64,000 nt of DNA from Pseudomonas moraviensis (GTDB taxonomy: Bacteria; Pseudomonadota; Gammaproteobacteria; Pseudomonadales; Pseudomonadaceae). Position 1 is the stretch's first letter. Each line of letters opens with the position of its first letter. Below, one piece after another: positions 50,514 through 58,934 of the stretch. The position numbers and the translations under genes are program-made. The notes beneath the pieces were generated by a model. That model was not told the DNA's origin. It was given only the letters and a program-made list of their open reading frames with translations, and ran no database searches. The stretch is from positions 1,736,001-1,800,000 of the forward strand of contig NZ_LT629788.1 of the NCBI RefSeq assembly GCF_900105805.1. The letters run 5' to 3'.

Positions 50514-51530
50514 ATGGCGGACAAAGACACCATTGCCATTCCACTGGTGCGCGAAGCACTGCTGCAGAGTTGTGCTCCGGGCGCGGCCACGGATGAGGCG
50601 TTGAGCAAGGTCGGCATCGCTCCGGCTCTGTTGGCATCCGACGCGGGCAGGGTGCCGGCCTCGCAATACGCCAAACTCTGGCGCCTGTTGGCCCGGCGCG
50701 GTGATGACGAGTTCTTCGGCATGGACCCGCGCAAGCTCAAGTCCGGCAGCCTGGCATTCCTGTGTCGCAGCGCCATGGCGCAACCGACGCTGGCGGCAGC
50801 GCTGGACACCGGCCTGAATTTCCTTTCGCTGATGCTCGAACGCCTGCCGGCGCAACTGGTGCATCAGCAGAGCCTCGCCGAAATCGTCCTGCTCGAAGAC
50901 GATGCCGAACCGCGCCGTGCGTTCACCTATTTCACTTACTGGATGATCGTGCACGGCGTAGCGTGCTGGCTGGCCGGGCGGCGGATTCCGATTCTGGCGA
51001 TCGAACTGCGCTGCGCCGAACCGGATTTCACCGACGACTACCGGGTGATGTTTTCGGAGAACCTGCGTTTCGAACGTCCACGCACGCGAATGATTTTTTC
51101 CGCCGACTGCCTCGACCTGCCGGTCAAGCGCAGCGCCGAAGAGCTGAAGCGCTTTCTCGCCCAGGCGCCGGCGAACATTCTGGTCAAGTACCGCGACCCG
51201 GACAGCCTGGCGAGCCGGATCAAGCAGGATCTGCGGCAACTACCCGCCGAGCAGTGGCCGGAAACCGAGGCCTTGGCCCAGCAACTGTGCATGTCCGCCT
51301 CGACGTTGCGCCGGCGTCTGGCCGAGGAAGGGCAGACCTATCAGGGGCTCAAGGACAGTGTGCGAAAGGAACTGGCAATAACCTGGCTGGCAGAGCCTTC
51401 GATCAGTTTTGTCGAGATCGCCACCCGACTGGGCTTTGCTGATGCCAGCTCGTTCTACAAGGCGTTTCGCAAGTGGTCCGGGTCGAACCCGGGGCATTAC
51501 CGCACTCTGATCCTGAATGAGGTCGTCTGA
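50514..51530 (+). CDS. AraC-family regulator (Arabinose_bd N-terminal domain)
   Basis: The 338-residue protein has an N-terminal domain of the kind seen in OruR-like regulators (LRLLARRGDDEFFG-like stretch, FTYFTYWMIVHGVACWLAGR) and a C-terminal AraC helix-turn-helix pair (LAQQLCMSASTLRRRLAEEG and FVEIATRLGFADASSFYKAF). It is directly upstream of a complete beta-oxidation gene set in the same direction, separated by 296 bases containing repeats, so it is the likely activator of that set, perhaps sensing an acyl-CoA or free acid (inference). ATG 50514 was chosen; upstream in-frame codons are not ATG. Confidence 0.88.
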   Translation: MADKDTIAIPLVREALLQSCAPGAATDEALSKVGIAPALLASDAGRVPASQYAKLWRLLARRGDDEFFGMDPRKLKSGSLAFLCRSAMAQPTLAAALDTGLNFLSLMLERLPAQLVHQQSLAEIVLLEDDAEPRRAFTYFTYWMIVHGVACWLAGRRIPILAIELRCAEPDFTDDYRVMFSENLRFERPRTRMIFSADCLDLPVKRSAEELKRFLAQAPANILVKYRDPDSLASRIKQDLRQLPAEQWPETEALAQQLCMSASTLRRRLAEEGQTYQGLKDSVRKELAITWLAEPSISFVEIATRLGFADASSFYKAFRKWSGSNPGHYRTLILNEVV

Positions 51531-51539
51531 CCCGACGCC

Positions 51540-51563
51540 TTCGCGAGCAGGCTCGCTCCCACA
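51540..51563. repeat. Half REP, CGCGAGCAGGCTCGCTCCCAC type
   Basis: A single arm just after the AraC stop, 20 bases before a chimeric palindrome. Confidence 0.8.
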
Positions 51564-51582
51564 CTTTGAAATGCGTTCCCCC

Positions 51583-51686
51583 GTAGGAGCTGCCGAAGGC
51601 TGCGATTTTTTGATCTTGATCTTGATCTGGATGGTGAAAATCAAGATCAACAGATCGCAGCCTCGTTGCACTCGTCAGCTCCTACA
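51583..51686. repeat. Chimeric long palindrome
   Basis: The left arm is the GTAGGAGCTGCCGAAGGCTG type; the right arm is the GCAGCCTCGTTGCACTCGTC type. Only the outer CAGCTCCTAC and inner GCTGCGATC blocks pair. The core has repeated CTTGATCTTGATCTGGA and AAATCAAGATCAAC, which also pair. Confidence 0.82.
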
Positions 51687-51826
51687 GGGGATGCGGCGCC
51701 AATCCGTTGGCCAAACCAGTCAGCCACTTTGATAATTTTGACCATTGCCCCAGGTCCCGCACGGCGCGACTATCCCTGTGTTGTTTACGGTTCCCAGCCT
51801 AATAAAAACACCGAGGGATTCTGGCA

Positions 51827-53491
51827 ATGCGCGATTACTTGTCTGCCACGCAACAGTTCGATTATCAGCACATCGTCAATGCGTCGCTCAGCGGCACGCT
51901 GGCGGCGCTCAATGCCTGCGTCGAGTGTTGCGACCGCCACGCCTTGCCCGGTCGCATTGCCTTGTTCTGGGAAGGTCGCGACGGTTCAAGTGCGACTTAC
52001 ACCTTCACTGACCTGCAAGACAAAGCCGCGCGTTTCGCCAATTTCCTCCTCGCCCAAGGCGTGCAAAAGGGCGATAGAGTCGCCGGACTGCTGCCGCGCA
52101 ACGTCGAATTACTGATCACCGTTCTTGCCACCTGGCGCATCGGCGCGGTGTATCAGCCGCTGTTCACCGCGTTCGGCCCCAAAGCCCTTGAACATCGCCT
52201 GAACAGTTCCGGGGCGAAGGTTGTGGTGACCGATGCGGTCAACCGACCCAAGCTCAATGAGGTCGGCGACTGCCCGACCATCGTCACCGTTGGCGGCGTG
52301 AAAGGTCAGGGCATTGTCCGTGGTGATTTCAGTTTCTGGGCCGAGCTGAGCAACTATTCCAATGTCTGCGCACCGGTGCTGCTGACCGGCGAAGACCCTT
52401 TCCTGCTGATGTTCACTTCAGGCACTACGGGGCCGGCGAAAGCGCTGTCGGTGCCGCTCAAAGCGATCGTCGCGTTCCAGAGCTACACCCGCGATGCGGT
52501 GGACCTGCGTCCTGAAGATGCGTTCTGGAACGTCGCTGATCCCGGCTGGGCCTATGGCATTTATTTCGGTGTGACCGGGCCGTTGGCGCTGGGTCACCCG
52601 ATCACCTTCTACGATGGCCCGTTCACCCTCGAAAGCACCTGCCGGGTGATCAACAAATACGCCATCAGCAACCTCACCGGCTCGCCCACTGCCTATCGTC
52701 TGCTGATTGCCGGGGGAGAGGAGTTCGCCAGATCGATCAAGGGCAAGCTGCGCATCGTCAGCAGCGCCGGTGAACCGCTGAATCCGGAAGTGATCCGCTG
52801 GTTCGCCGACAACCTCGACGTGGTCATCCACGACCACTACGGCCAGACCGAACTGGGCATGGTGCTGTGCAACCATCACGGCCTCGGGCACCCCGTCCAT
52901 GTTGGCGCTGCCGGTTTCGCTTCGCCCGGCCACCGCATCGTCGTGCTCGATGAGCAGTACAAGGAACTGGGCGTCGGCCAGCCCGGCATTCTCGCCATTG
53001 ACCGCCCGCAGTCGCCGATGTGCTGGTTCGGCGGCTACGAAGGCGCACCGACCAAGGCCTTCGTCGGCGACTACTACCTGAGCGGCGACACCGTCGAATG
53101 GAACCCCGACGGCAGCATCAGCTTCGTCGGCCGTAGCGATGACGTGATCACCACCTCGGGCTACCGCGTCGGCCCGTTCGATGTGGAAAGTGCGCTGATC
53201 GAACACCCGGCGGTGGTCGAAGCGGCAGTCGTCGGCAAGCCCGATCCGGAACGCACCGAACTGGTCAAAGCCTTTGTCGTGCTGAGTGCGCAGTACCGCG
53301 CCGCGCCGGAGTTGGCCGAAGAGCTGCGCCAACATGTGCGCAAGCGTCTGGCCGCGCATTCGTACCCGCGTGAAATCGTATTTGTCAGCGAATTGCCCAA
53401 GACCCCGAGCGGCAAATTGCAGCGCTTTATCTTGCGCAACCAGGAAATCGCCAAGGCTCAAGAGGCCGCGGCGCACAACGTTTCAGCTTGA
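51827..53491 (+). CDS. AMP-binding acyl-CoA synthetase of a beta-oxidation cluster
   Basis: The 554-residue adenylate-forming enzyme activates a carboxylic acid to its CoA thioester. It shows LLMFTSGTTGPAKAL (P-loop), HDHYGQTELGMVL, GDTVEWNPDGSISFVGRSDD and the catalytic lysine in LPKTPSGKLQRF. The sequence resembles medium-chain and acetyl-CoA-synthetase-like members. The order acyl-CoA synthetase, SDR, thiolase, acyl-CoA dehydrogenase, enoyl-CoA hydratase is that of the P. putida genes named fadDx-fadB2x-fadAx-fadEx-fadB1x, so this is probably the fadDx counterpart. It starts the operon, 19 bases before the SDR gene. Confidence 0.9.
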   Translation: MRDYLSATQQFDYQHIVNASLSGTLAALNACVECCDRHALPGRIALFWEGRDGSSATYTFTDLQDKAARFANFLLAQGVQKGDRVAGLLPRNVELLITVLATWRIGAVYQPLFTAFGPKALEHRLNSSGAKVVVTDAVNRPKLNEVGDCPTIVTVGGVKGQGIVRGDFSFWAELSNYSNVCAPVLLTGEDPFLLMFTSGTTGPAKALSVPLKAIVAFQSYTRDAVDLRPEDAFWNVADPGWAYGIYFGVTGPLALGHPITFYDGPFTLESTCRVINKYAISNLTGSPTAYRLLIAGGEEFARSIKGKLRIVSSAGEPLNPEVIRWFADNLDVVIHDHYGQTELGMVLCNHHGLGHPVHVGAAGFASPGHRIVVLDEQYKELGVGQPGILAIDRPQSPMCWFGGYEGAPTKAFVGDYYLSGDTVEWNPDGSISFVGRSDDVITTSGYRVGPFDVESALIEHPAVVEAAVVGKPDPERTELVKAFVVLSAQYRAAPELAEELRQHVRKRLAAHSYPREIVFVSELPKTPSGKLQRFILRNQEIAKAQEAAAHNVSA

Positions 53492-53509
53492 ATCCAAGGA
53501 AACACTGTC

Positions 53510-54271
53510 ATGCAGATCGAGAACAAGGTTTTTATCGTCACCGGCGGCGCGTCAGGCCTCGGTGCTGCCAGCGCTGAATTGCTGGTCAGTGCCGGCGCAA
53601 AAGTCATGCTGGTCGACATGAACGCCGAAGCCGTCGCCGCTCAGGCCGAGCGCCTCGGTGCGCAGAGCGTCGTCGCCGATATCAGCAACGAAGCCGCCGC
53701 CGAAGCTGCTGTGCAGGCGACCATCGCCGCATTTGGCAGCCTCAACGGCCTGATCAACTGCGCCGGCATCGTTCGCGGCGAGAAGATCCTCGGCAAGAAC
53801 GGCCCGCACGCCCTGAGCAGTTTTGCCCAAGTGATCAACGTCAACCTGATCGGCAGCTTCAACATGCTGCGTCTGGCCGCGGCGGCCATTGCCGAGAGCG
53901 AAGCCAATGCTGACGGCGAGCGGGGGGTGATCATCAACACTGCCTCGGTCGCAGCATTCGATGGCCAGATCGGCCAGGCTGCGTACTCGGCGTCGAAAGG
54001 TGCGATCGCCAGCCTGACCCTGCCCGCCGCCCGCGAACTGGCGCGCTTCGGCATTCGCGTGATGACCATCGCACCGGGCATCTTCGAAACGCCGATGATG
54101 GCCGGCATGACCCCGGAAGTGCGCGACTCATTGGCCGCCGGCGTGCCGTTTCCCCCGCGTCTGGGCAAGCCCGCCGAATATGCCGCGCTGGTACGCCACA
54201 TCATTGAAAACAGCATGCTCAACGGCGAGGTGATCCGTCTCGACGGCGCCTTGCGTATGGCCGCCAAGTAA
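53510..54271 (+). CDS. SDR 3-hydroxyacyl-CoA dehydrogenase (type II, HSD17B10-like)
   Basis: The 253-residue protein has the Rossmann motif TGGASGLGAASAELL, the INCAGIV strand and the catalytic S-Y-K set in NTASVAAFDG and QAAYSASKGAI. The sequence pattern is that of human HSD17B10-like 3-hydroxy(2-methyl)acyl-CoA dehydrogenase. It would oxidise the 3-hydroxyacyl-CoA in this cluster (P. putida counterpart fadB2x), including 2-methyl branched substrates, by family analogy. AAGGAAACACTGTC precedes the ATG. It lies between the synthetase and thiolase genes, with 13 bases to the next. Confidence 0.92.
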   Translation: MQIENKVFIVTGGASGLGAASAELLVSAGAKVMLVDMNAEAVAAQAERLGAQSVVADISNEAAAEAAVQATIAAFGSLNGLINCAGIVRGEKILGKNGPHALSSFAQVINVNLIGSFNMLRLAAAAIAESEANADGERGVIINTASVAAFDGQIGQAAYSASKGAIASLTLPAARELARFGIRVMTIAPGIFETPMMAGMTPEVRDSLAAGVPFPPRLGKPAEYAALVRHIIENSMLNGEVIRLDGALRMAAK

Positions 54272-54284
54272 AGAGGAATCCGTC

Positions 54285-55478
54285 ATGATTATGTCCAACG
54301 ATCCGATTGTTATCGTCAGCGCCGTCCGCACACCGATGGGCGGTTTTCAGGGCGAACTGAAAAGCCTCAGCGCACCGCAACTTGGCGCGGCGGCAATCAA
54401 GGCGGCGGTCGAACGCGCCGGTGTCGCCAGTGACGCGGTTGATGAAGTGCTGTTCGGCTGCGTACTGCCGGCGGGCCTCGGCCAAGCGCCGGCACGCCAG
54501 GCTGCGCTGGGCGCCGGGCTGGATAAATCGACGCGCTGCACCACGGTCAACAAGATGTGCGGCTCGGGCATGCAGACCACCATCATGGCCCACGACATGC
54601 TGCTCGCTGGCAGTGCCGATGTGGTGATTGCCGGTGGCATGGAAAGCATGTCCAACTCGCCATACCTGCTCGATCGTGCCCGCGCCGGTTATCGCATGGG
54701 CCATGGCCGCGTGCTCGATTCGATGTTCCTCGACGGCCTCGAAGACGCCTACGACAAGGGCCGGCTGATGGGCACCTTCGCCGAGGATTGCGCCGAGACC
54801 AACGGCTTCAGCCGCGAAGCGCAGGACGCTTTCGCCATCGCCTCGACCACCCGCGCCCAACAGGCGATCAAGGACGGCAGCTTCCAGGACGAAATCGTCC
54901 CGCTGACCGTCACCGTCGGCAAAGAACAGGTTGTGATCAGTAACGACGAGCAACCGCCAAAAGCCAAACTCGACAAAGTCGCCTCGCTGAAACCGGCGTT
55001 CCGCGAAGGCGGCACGGTCACGGCGGCCAACTCCAGCTCGATTTCCGACGGCGCCGCGGCGCTGGTACTGATGCGCCAGTCCCACGCCCGGCAACTGGGC
55101 CTCAAACCGCTGGCGGTGATTCATGGTCATTCGGCATTTGCCGACACTCCGGGGCTGTTTCCGACTGCACCGATTGGCGCGATCAAGAAACTGGTGAAGA
55201 AAACCGGCTGGGCACTGGATCAGGTGGATCTGTTTGAAGTCAATGAAGCGTTCGCGGTGGTCGGCATGGCGGCGATGACGCATCTGGAGATTCCCCACGA
55301 CAAGCTCAACGTGCATGGCGGCGCCTGTGCGCTGGGCCACCCGATCGGCGCCTCGGGCGCGCGGATTCTGGTGACGCTGCTGGCGGCACTGCGGCAGAAA
55401 CAGCTCAAACGCGGGATTGCAGCCATCTGCATTGGCGGCGGCGAAGCCACGGCCATGGCTGTGGAATGCGTTTACTGA
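54285..55478 (+). CDS. Acetyl-CoA C-acyltransferase (thiolase)
   Basis: The 397-residue thiolase has the nucleophilic cysteine in NKMCGSGMQTT (about residue 90), VFEVNEAFAVV-type strand, GGACALGHPIGASGARI with the active histidine, and the final CIGGGEATAMAVE with the second catalytic cysteine. It splits 3-ketoacyl-CoA with CoA (counterpart of fadAx). The start ATG 54285 has AGAGGAATCCGTC. A REPIN (55496-55584) separates it from the acyl-CoA dehydrogenase gene, inside the operon. Confidence 0.93.
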   Translation: MIMSNDPIVIVSAVRTPMGGFQGELKSLSAPQLGAAAIKAAVERAGVASDAVDEVLFGCVLPAGLGQAPARQAALGAGLDKSTRCTTVNKMCGSGMQTTIMAHDMLLAGSADVVIAGGMESMSNSPYLLDRARAGYRMGHGRVLDSMFLDGLEDAYDKGRLMGTFAEDCAETNGFSREAQDAFAIASTTRAQQAIKDGSFQDEIVPLTVTVGKEQVVISNDEQPPKAKLDKVASLKPAFREGGTVTAANSSSISDGAAALVLMRQSHARQLGLKPLAVIHGHSAFADTPGLFPTAPIGAIKKLVKKTGWALDQVDLFEVNEAFAVVGMAAMTHLEIPHDKLNVHGGACALGHPIGASGARILVTLLAALRQKQLKRGIAAICIGGGEATAMAVECVY

Positions 55479-55495
55479 AGGCATCCCCGATCAAC

Positions 55496-55584
55496 TGTGG
55501 GAGCGAGCCTGCTCGCGAAAACGTCGTTTCAGCCGGCACATGCGTGACTGACACACCGCTTTCGCGAGCAGGCTCGCTCCCACA
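55496..55584. repeat. REPIN, GTGGGAGCGAGCC type, inside the beta-oxidation operon
   Basis: TGTGGGAGCGAGCCTGCTCG and its inverse flank a 40-base spacer. It is within the 142 bases between the thiolase and acyl-CoA dehydrogenase genes, where it could alter upstream mRNA stability. Confidence 0.9.
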
Positions 55585-55620
55585 GAGTTCTATGTCGTAC
55601 CCAGATTTGAAGGAATCACC

Positions 55621-56748
55621 ATGATCCCCAACGAAGACCAACATCAGATCCGCGACATGGCCCGGCAGTTTGCCGAGGAGCGGCTCAAACCGTTCGCTGC
55701 CGAGTGGGATCGCGAGCACCGTTTCCCCAAGGAAGCCATCGCCGAAATGGCCGGACTGGGCTTCTTCGGCATGCTCGTGCCGGAGCAGTGGGGCGGTTGT
55801 GACACAGGCTATCTGGCCTACGCCATGGCCCTGGAAGAAATCGCCGCCGGCGACGGTGCCTGCTCGACGATCATGAGCGTGCACAACTCGGTCGGCTGCG
55901 TGCCGATTCTCAAGTTCGGCAATGACGACCAGCGCGAGCGCTTCCTCAAACCGCTGGCCAGCGGCGCCATGCTCGGTGCGTTTGCATTGACCGAACCGCA
56001 GGCCGGTTCCGATGCCAGCAGCCTGAAGACCCGCGCGCGGCTGGAAGGCGATCACTACGTACTCAACGGCTGCAAACAGTTCATCACCTCTGGGCAGAAC
56101 GCCGGTGTCGTGATCGTGTTTGCCGTGACCGACCCGAGCGCCGGCAAACGCGGGATCAGCGCGTTTATCGTGCCGACCGACTCGCCTGGCTACAAGGTTG
56201 CGCGGGTCGAAGACAAGCTCGGCCAACACGCCTCCGACACCTGCCAGATCCTCTTCGAAGATGTGAAAGTGCCGGTCGCCAACCGCCTCGGCGAGGAGGG
56301 CGAGGGCTACAAAATCGCACTGGCGAATCTCGAAGGCGGCCGCGTCGGCATCGCCTCGCAAGCCGTCGGCATGGCCCGTGCCGCCTTCGAGGCCGCCCGT
56401 GATTACGCCCGCGAGCGTGACACCTTCGGCAAGCCGATCATCGAGCATCAGGCCGTGGCGTTTCGCCTGGCGGACATGGCCACGCAAATCGCCGTCGCCC
56501 GGCAGATGGTGCATTACGCAGCGGCCTTGCGTGACAGCGGCCAGCCGGCGCTGGTCGAGGCGTCGATCGCCAAGCTGTTCGCCTCGGAAATGGCCGAGAA
56601 GGTCTGCTCCATGGCCTTGCAAACCCTCGGCGGTTACGGTTACCTCAACGACTTCCCGCTGGAACGCATCTACCGCGACGTGCGCGTCTGCCAGATCTAC
56701 GAAGGCACCAGCGACATTCAGCGCATGGTTATTTCGCGCAATCTCTGA
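55621..56748 (+). CDS. Acyl-CoA dehydrogenase
   Basis: The 375-residue flavoprotein introduces the first double bond into acyl-CoA and passes electrons to ETF. It has LTEPQAGSDASSL (FAD region), the QFITSGQNAGVVIVFAVTD stretch, the SDTCQILFEDVKVP loop and the catalytic glutamate in YEGTSDIQRMVI. It is the fadEx counterpart by gene order. A paralogue with similar length lies at 58935-60086 but with clearly different sequence. GAAGGAATCACC precedes the ATG. The next gene follows after 15 bases. Confidence 0.92.
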   Translation: MIPNEDQHQIRDMARQFAEERLKPFAAEWDREHRFPKEAIAEMAGLGFFGMLVPEQWGGCDTGYLAYAMALEEIAAGDGACSTIMSVHNSVGCVPILKFGNDDQRERFLKPLASGAMLGAFALTEPQAGSDASSLKTRARLEGDHYVLNGCKQFITSGQNAGVVIVFAVTDPSAGKRGISAFIVPTDSPGYKVARVEDKLGQHASDTCQILFEDVKVPVANRLGEEGEGYKIALANLEGGRVGIASQAVGMARAAFEAARDYARERDTFGKPIIEHQAVAFRLADMATQIAVARQMVHYAAALRDSGQPALVEASIAKLFASEMAEKVCSMALQTLGGYGYLNDFPLERIYRDVRVCQIYEGTSDIQRMVISRNL

Positions 56749-56763
56749 CAAGGAATTTTCTTC

Positions 56764-57537
56764 ATGACTTACGAAACGATTCTGCTGGAAACCCGCGACC
56801 GCGTCGGCCTGATCACCCTCAACCGGCCGCAGGCGCTGAATGCGCTGAACGCGCAACTGGTCAGCGAAGTGAACCACGCCCTCGATACGCTGGAAGCCGA
56901 TGTGCACATCGGCTGCATCGTCCTCACCGGCTCGAAAAAAGCCTTTGCCGCCGGCGCCGACATCAAGGAAATGGCCGAGCTGACCTATCCGCAGATCTAC
57001 ATGGACGATCTCTTCAGCGACAGCGATCGCGTCGCCAACCGGCGCAAGCCAATCATCGCCGCGGTCAACGGTTTTGCCCTCGGCGGTGGCTGCGAACTGG
57101 CGCTGATGTGCGACTTCATTCTGGCTGGCGACAATGCCAGATTCGGCCAGCCGGAGATCAACCTCGGCGTGCTGCCAGGCATGGGCGGCACCCAGCGCCT
57201 GACCCGCGCGGTGGGCAAGGCCAAGGCCATGGAAATGTGCCTGAGCGGGCGCATGATTGACGCGGTGGAAGCCGAGCGCTGCGGCATCGTCGCGCGAATC
57301 GTGCCGAGTGATGAACTGCTTGATGAGGCGCTGAAAGTCGCAGCAGTGATCGCCGGCAAATCGCTGCCGATTGCGATGATGATCAAGGAGAGCGTCAACC
57401 GCGCGTTCGAGGTCAACCTGACGGAGGGCGTGCGTTTCGAGCGCCGGGTGTTCCATGCGGCGTTTGCGACGCAGGATCAGAAGGAAGGGATGGCGGCGTT
57501 TATTGCCAAGCGTGAGGCTGCATTCCAGGGCAAGTGA
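56764..57537 (+). CDS. Enoyl-CoA hydratase
   Basis: The 257-residue crotonase hydrates enoyl-CoA. It has FAAGADIKEMAEL (first oxyanion strand), NGFALGGGCELALMCDFILA and INLGVLPGMGGTQRL, which carry the two conserved glutamates of true hydratases. It completes the fad-like set (counterpart of fadB1x). AAGGAATTTTCTTC precedes the ATG. A REP pair follows directly. Confidence 0.93.
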   Translation: MTYETILLETRDRVGLITLNRPQALNALNAQLVSEVNHALDTLEADVHIGCIVLTGSKKAFAAGADIKEMAELTYPQIYMDDLFSDSDRVANRRKPIIAAVNGFALGGGCELALMCDFILAGDNARFGQPEINLGVLPGMGGTQRLTRAVGKAKAMEMCLSGRMIDAVEAERCGIVARIVPSDELLDEALKVAAVIAGKSLPIAMMIKESVNRAFEVNLTEGVRFERRVFHAAFATQDQKEGMAAFIAKREAAFQGK

Positions 57538-57555
57538 TTGGCTGTCCGGGCTGGC

Positions 57556-57628
57556 GCTTTCGCGAGCAGGCTCGCTCCCACATTGGACTATGGAAACTCC
57601 TGTGGGAGCGAGCCTGCTCGCGAAGCTT
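57556..57628. repeat. REP pair, GTGGGAGCGAGCC type, arms in the inward orientation
   Basis: CGCTTTCGCGAGCAGGCTCG and its inverse flank ATTGGACTATGGAAACTCC. It separates the beta-oxidation operon from the dehydrogenase gene. Confidence 0.87.
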
Positions 57629-57691
57629 TTAAAGGCCCACTCACTAGCGCTAGTCTGTTGACCTTCTTGCACATCAAGAGCGGAGGTCAAC

Positions 57692-58567
57692 ATGCGTATC
57701 GGATTTATCGGGCTGGGTTCCATGGGCAAGGGCATGGCTGCCAACCTGCTCAAGGCCGGCCATGAAGTGCGGGTGTGGAACCGCAGCCAGCCTGCCGTCG
57801 AACAACTGGTCAGCCAGGGCGCAACCGCCGCAGGCGATCCCGGCGAAGCCTTCGATGCTGAAGTGGTGATCAGCATGCTCGCCGACGACGCGGTGACGCG
57901 CTCGGTGCTGATCGACAGCGGCGCATTGGCCTCAAGCAAGCCGGGCCTGATTCACCTGAGCATGGCCACGCTGTCGGTCGAGTTCATCAAGGAGCTGGCA
58001 GCGCTGCATGACAGCGTCGGCGCCCAACTGATTGCCGCCCCGGTATTCGGACGCAACGATCTGGCCGAGGCCGGCAAGCTCAACATCGCCGTCGGCGGTC
58101 CGGCCACCGCGCTTGCTCGGGTTCAGCCACTGCTGGATGTGATGGGGCAGAAAACCTGGCCGATGGGTGAAGACCCGGTCAACGCCGCCATCCTCAAGAT
58201 CGCCACCAACATGATGCTGATCAGCGCCATCGAAGCCACCGGCGAAGCAATGGCGTTGACCCAGAGTTATGGCGTGGGCAATAGCGATTTCGTCGAGTTC
58301 ATTACCAACACGCTGTTCGCGGCACCGGCCTATAAGGTCTACGGGCCGAAAATTGCCGCGCGGGAGACGGAGGGGGCGGGTTTTACTCTGCGCCTGGGCT
58401 TGAAGGATGTTGGCCTGGCGCTGAAGGCCGGCGAGCCGAATCATGTGCCGTTGCCGGTGGCCAGCGTGTTGCGCGATAACTTGCTGGATGCGGTGGCGTT
58501 GGGCGAGGGGGAAAGTGATCTGGCGGCGTTGGGGGTGAGGGCGATCCGGCGTTCGGGGCAGGAATAA
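57692..58567 (+). CDS. Beta-hydroxyacid dehydrogenase (3-hydroxyisobutyrate dehydrogenase family)
   Basis: The 291-residue NAD(P) enzyme has FIGLGSMGKGMAANLLKAGH at the N-terminus, a substrate segment around SMATLSVEFIKELAA, and the catalytic lysine in AAILKIATNMMLI. It belongs to the family of 3-hydroxyisobutyrate, tartronate-semialdehyde and related dehydrogenases. Its neighbourhood fits valine catabolism (3-hydroxyisobutyryl-CoA hydrolase and acyl-CoA dehydrogenase lie on the other side of the next repeat), but the family also includes PA0743-like L-serine dehydrogenases, so the substrate is open. It faces a tandem repeat and is monocistronic. Confidence 0.85.
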   Translation: MRIGFIGLGSMGKGMAANLLKAGHEVRVWNRSQPAVEQLVSQGATAAGDPGEAFDAEVVISMLADDAVTRSVLIDSGALASSKPGLIHLSMATLSVEFIKELAALHDSVGAQLIAAPVFGRNDLAEAGKLNIAVGGPATALARVQPLLDVMGQKTWPMGEDPVNAAILKIATNMMLISAIEATGEAMALTQSYGVGNSDFVEFITNTLFAAPAYKVYGPKIAARETEGAGFTLRLGLKDVGLALKAGEPNHVPLPVASVLRDNLLDAVALGEGESDLAALGVRAIRRSGQE

Positions 58568-58586
58568 TGTGTGAAACCTTCAAAAG

Positions 58587-58918
58587 CCCCTCACCCTAGC
58601 CCTCTCCCGGAGGGAGAGGGGACTGAACGGGCGATATTGGCGAATTACGCCGACCTGAAAGGTTGTCGCTGAATCCGTAACCGACTCGGTCTGCTCCCTC
58701 TCCCTGGGGAGAGGGGACTGACCGCGCGATATTGGCGAATTACCCCTACCTGAAAGGTTGTCGCTGAATCTGTAACCGACTCGGTCTGCTCCCTCTCCCT
58801 GGAGAGAGGGGACTGACCGCGCGATATTGGCAAATTACGCCGACCTGAAAGGTTGTCGCTGAATTCGTAACCGACTCGGTCTGCTCCCTCTCCCTGGGGA
58901 GAGGGCTGGGGTGAGGGG
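58587..58918. repeat. CCCTCACCC element with three tandem 95-base interior copies
   Basis: The outer ends match the other copies, but the interior is a tandem array with exact 95-base spacing: GACTGA starts at 58621, 58716 and 58811. Each unit holds GCGATATTGGC, ACCTGAAAGGTTGTCGCTGA and CGACTCGGTCTGCTCCCTCT with few changes. The gap between the dehydrogenase and the leftward acyl-CoA dehydrogenase holds nothing else. Confidence 0.93.
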
Positions 58919-58934
58919 AAGGGGGGCGACACCA

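Noticed and set aside
55405..57939. Very long leftward open frame (844 codons) opposite the thiolase, acyl-CoA dehydrogenase and hydratase genes
   Set aside because: It is an antisense shadow of three well-supported genes; high G+C makes such frames common, its translation resembles no family and it crosses a REPIN and gene gaps.
58587..58918. Considered as a CRISPR array because of regular repeats
   Set aside because: Repeat and 'spacer' are both conserved between units, the period is 95 bases, and the array is enclosed by inverted repeats of a known family; no cas gene is nearby.
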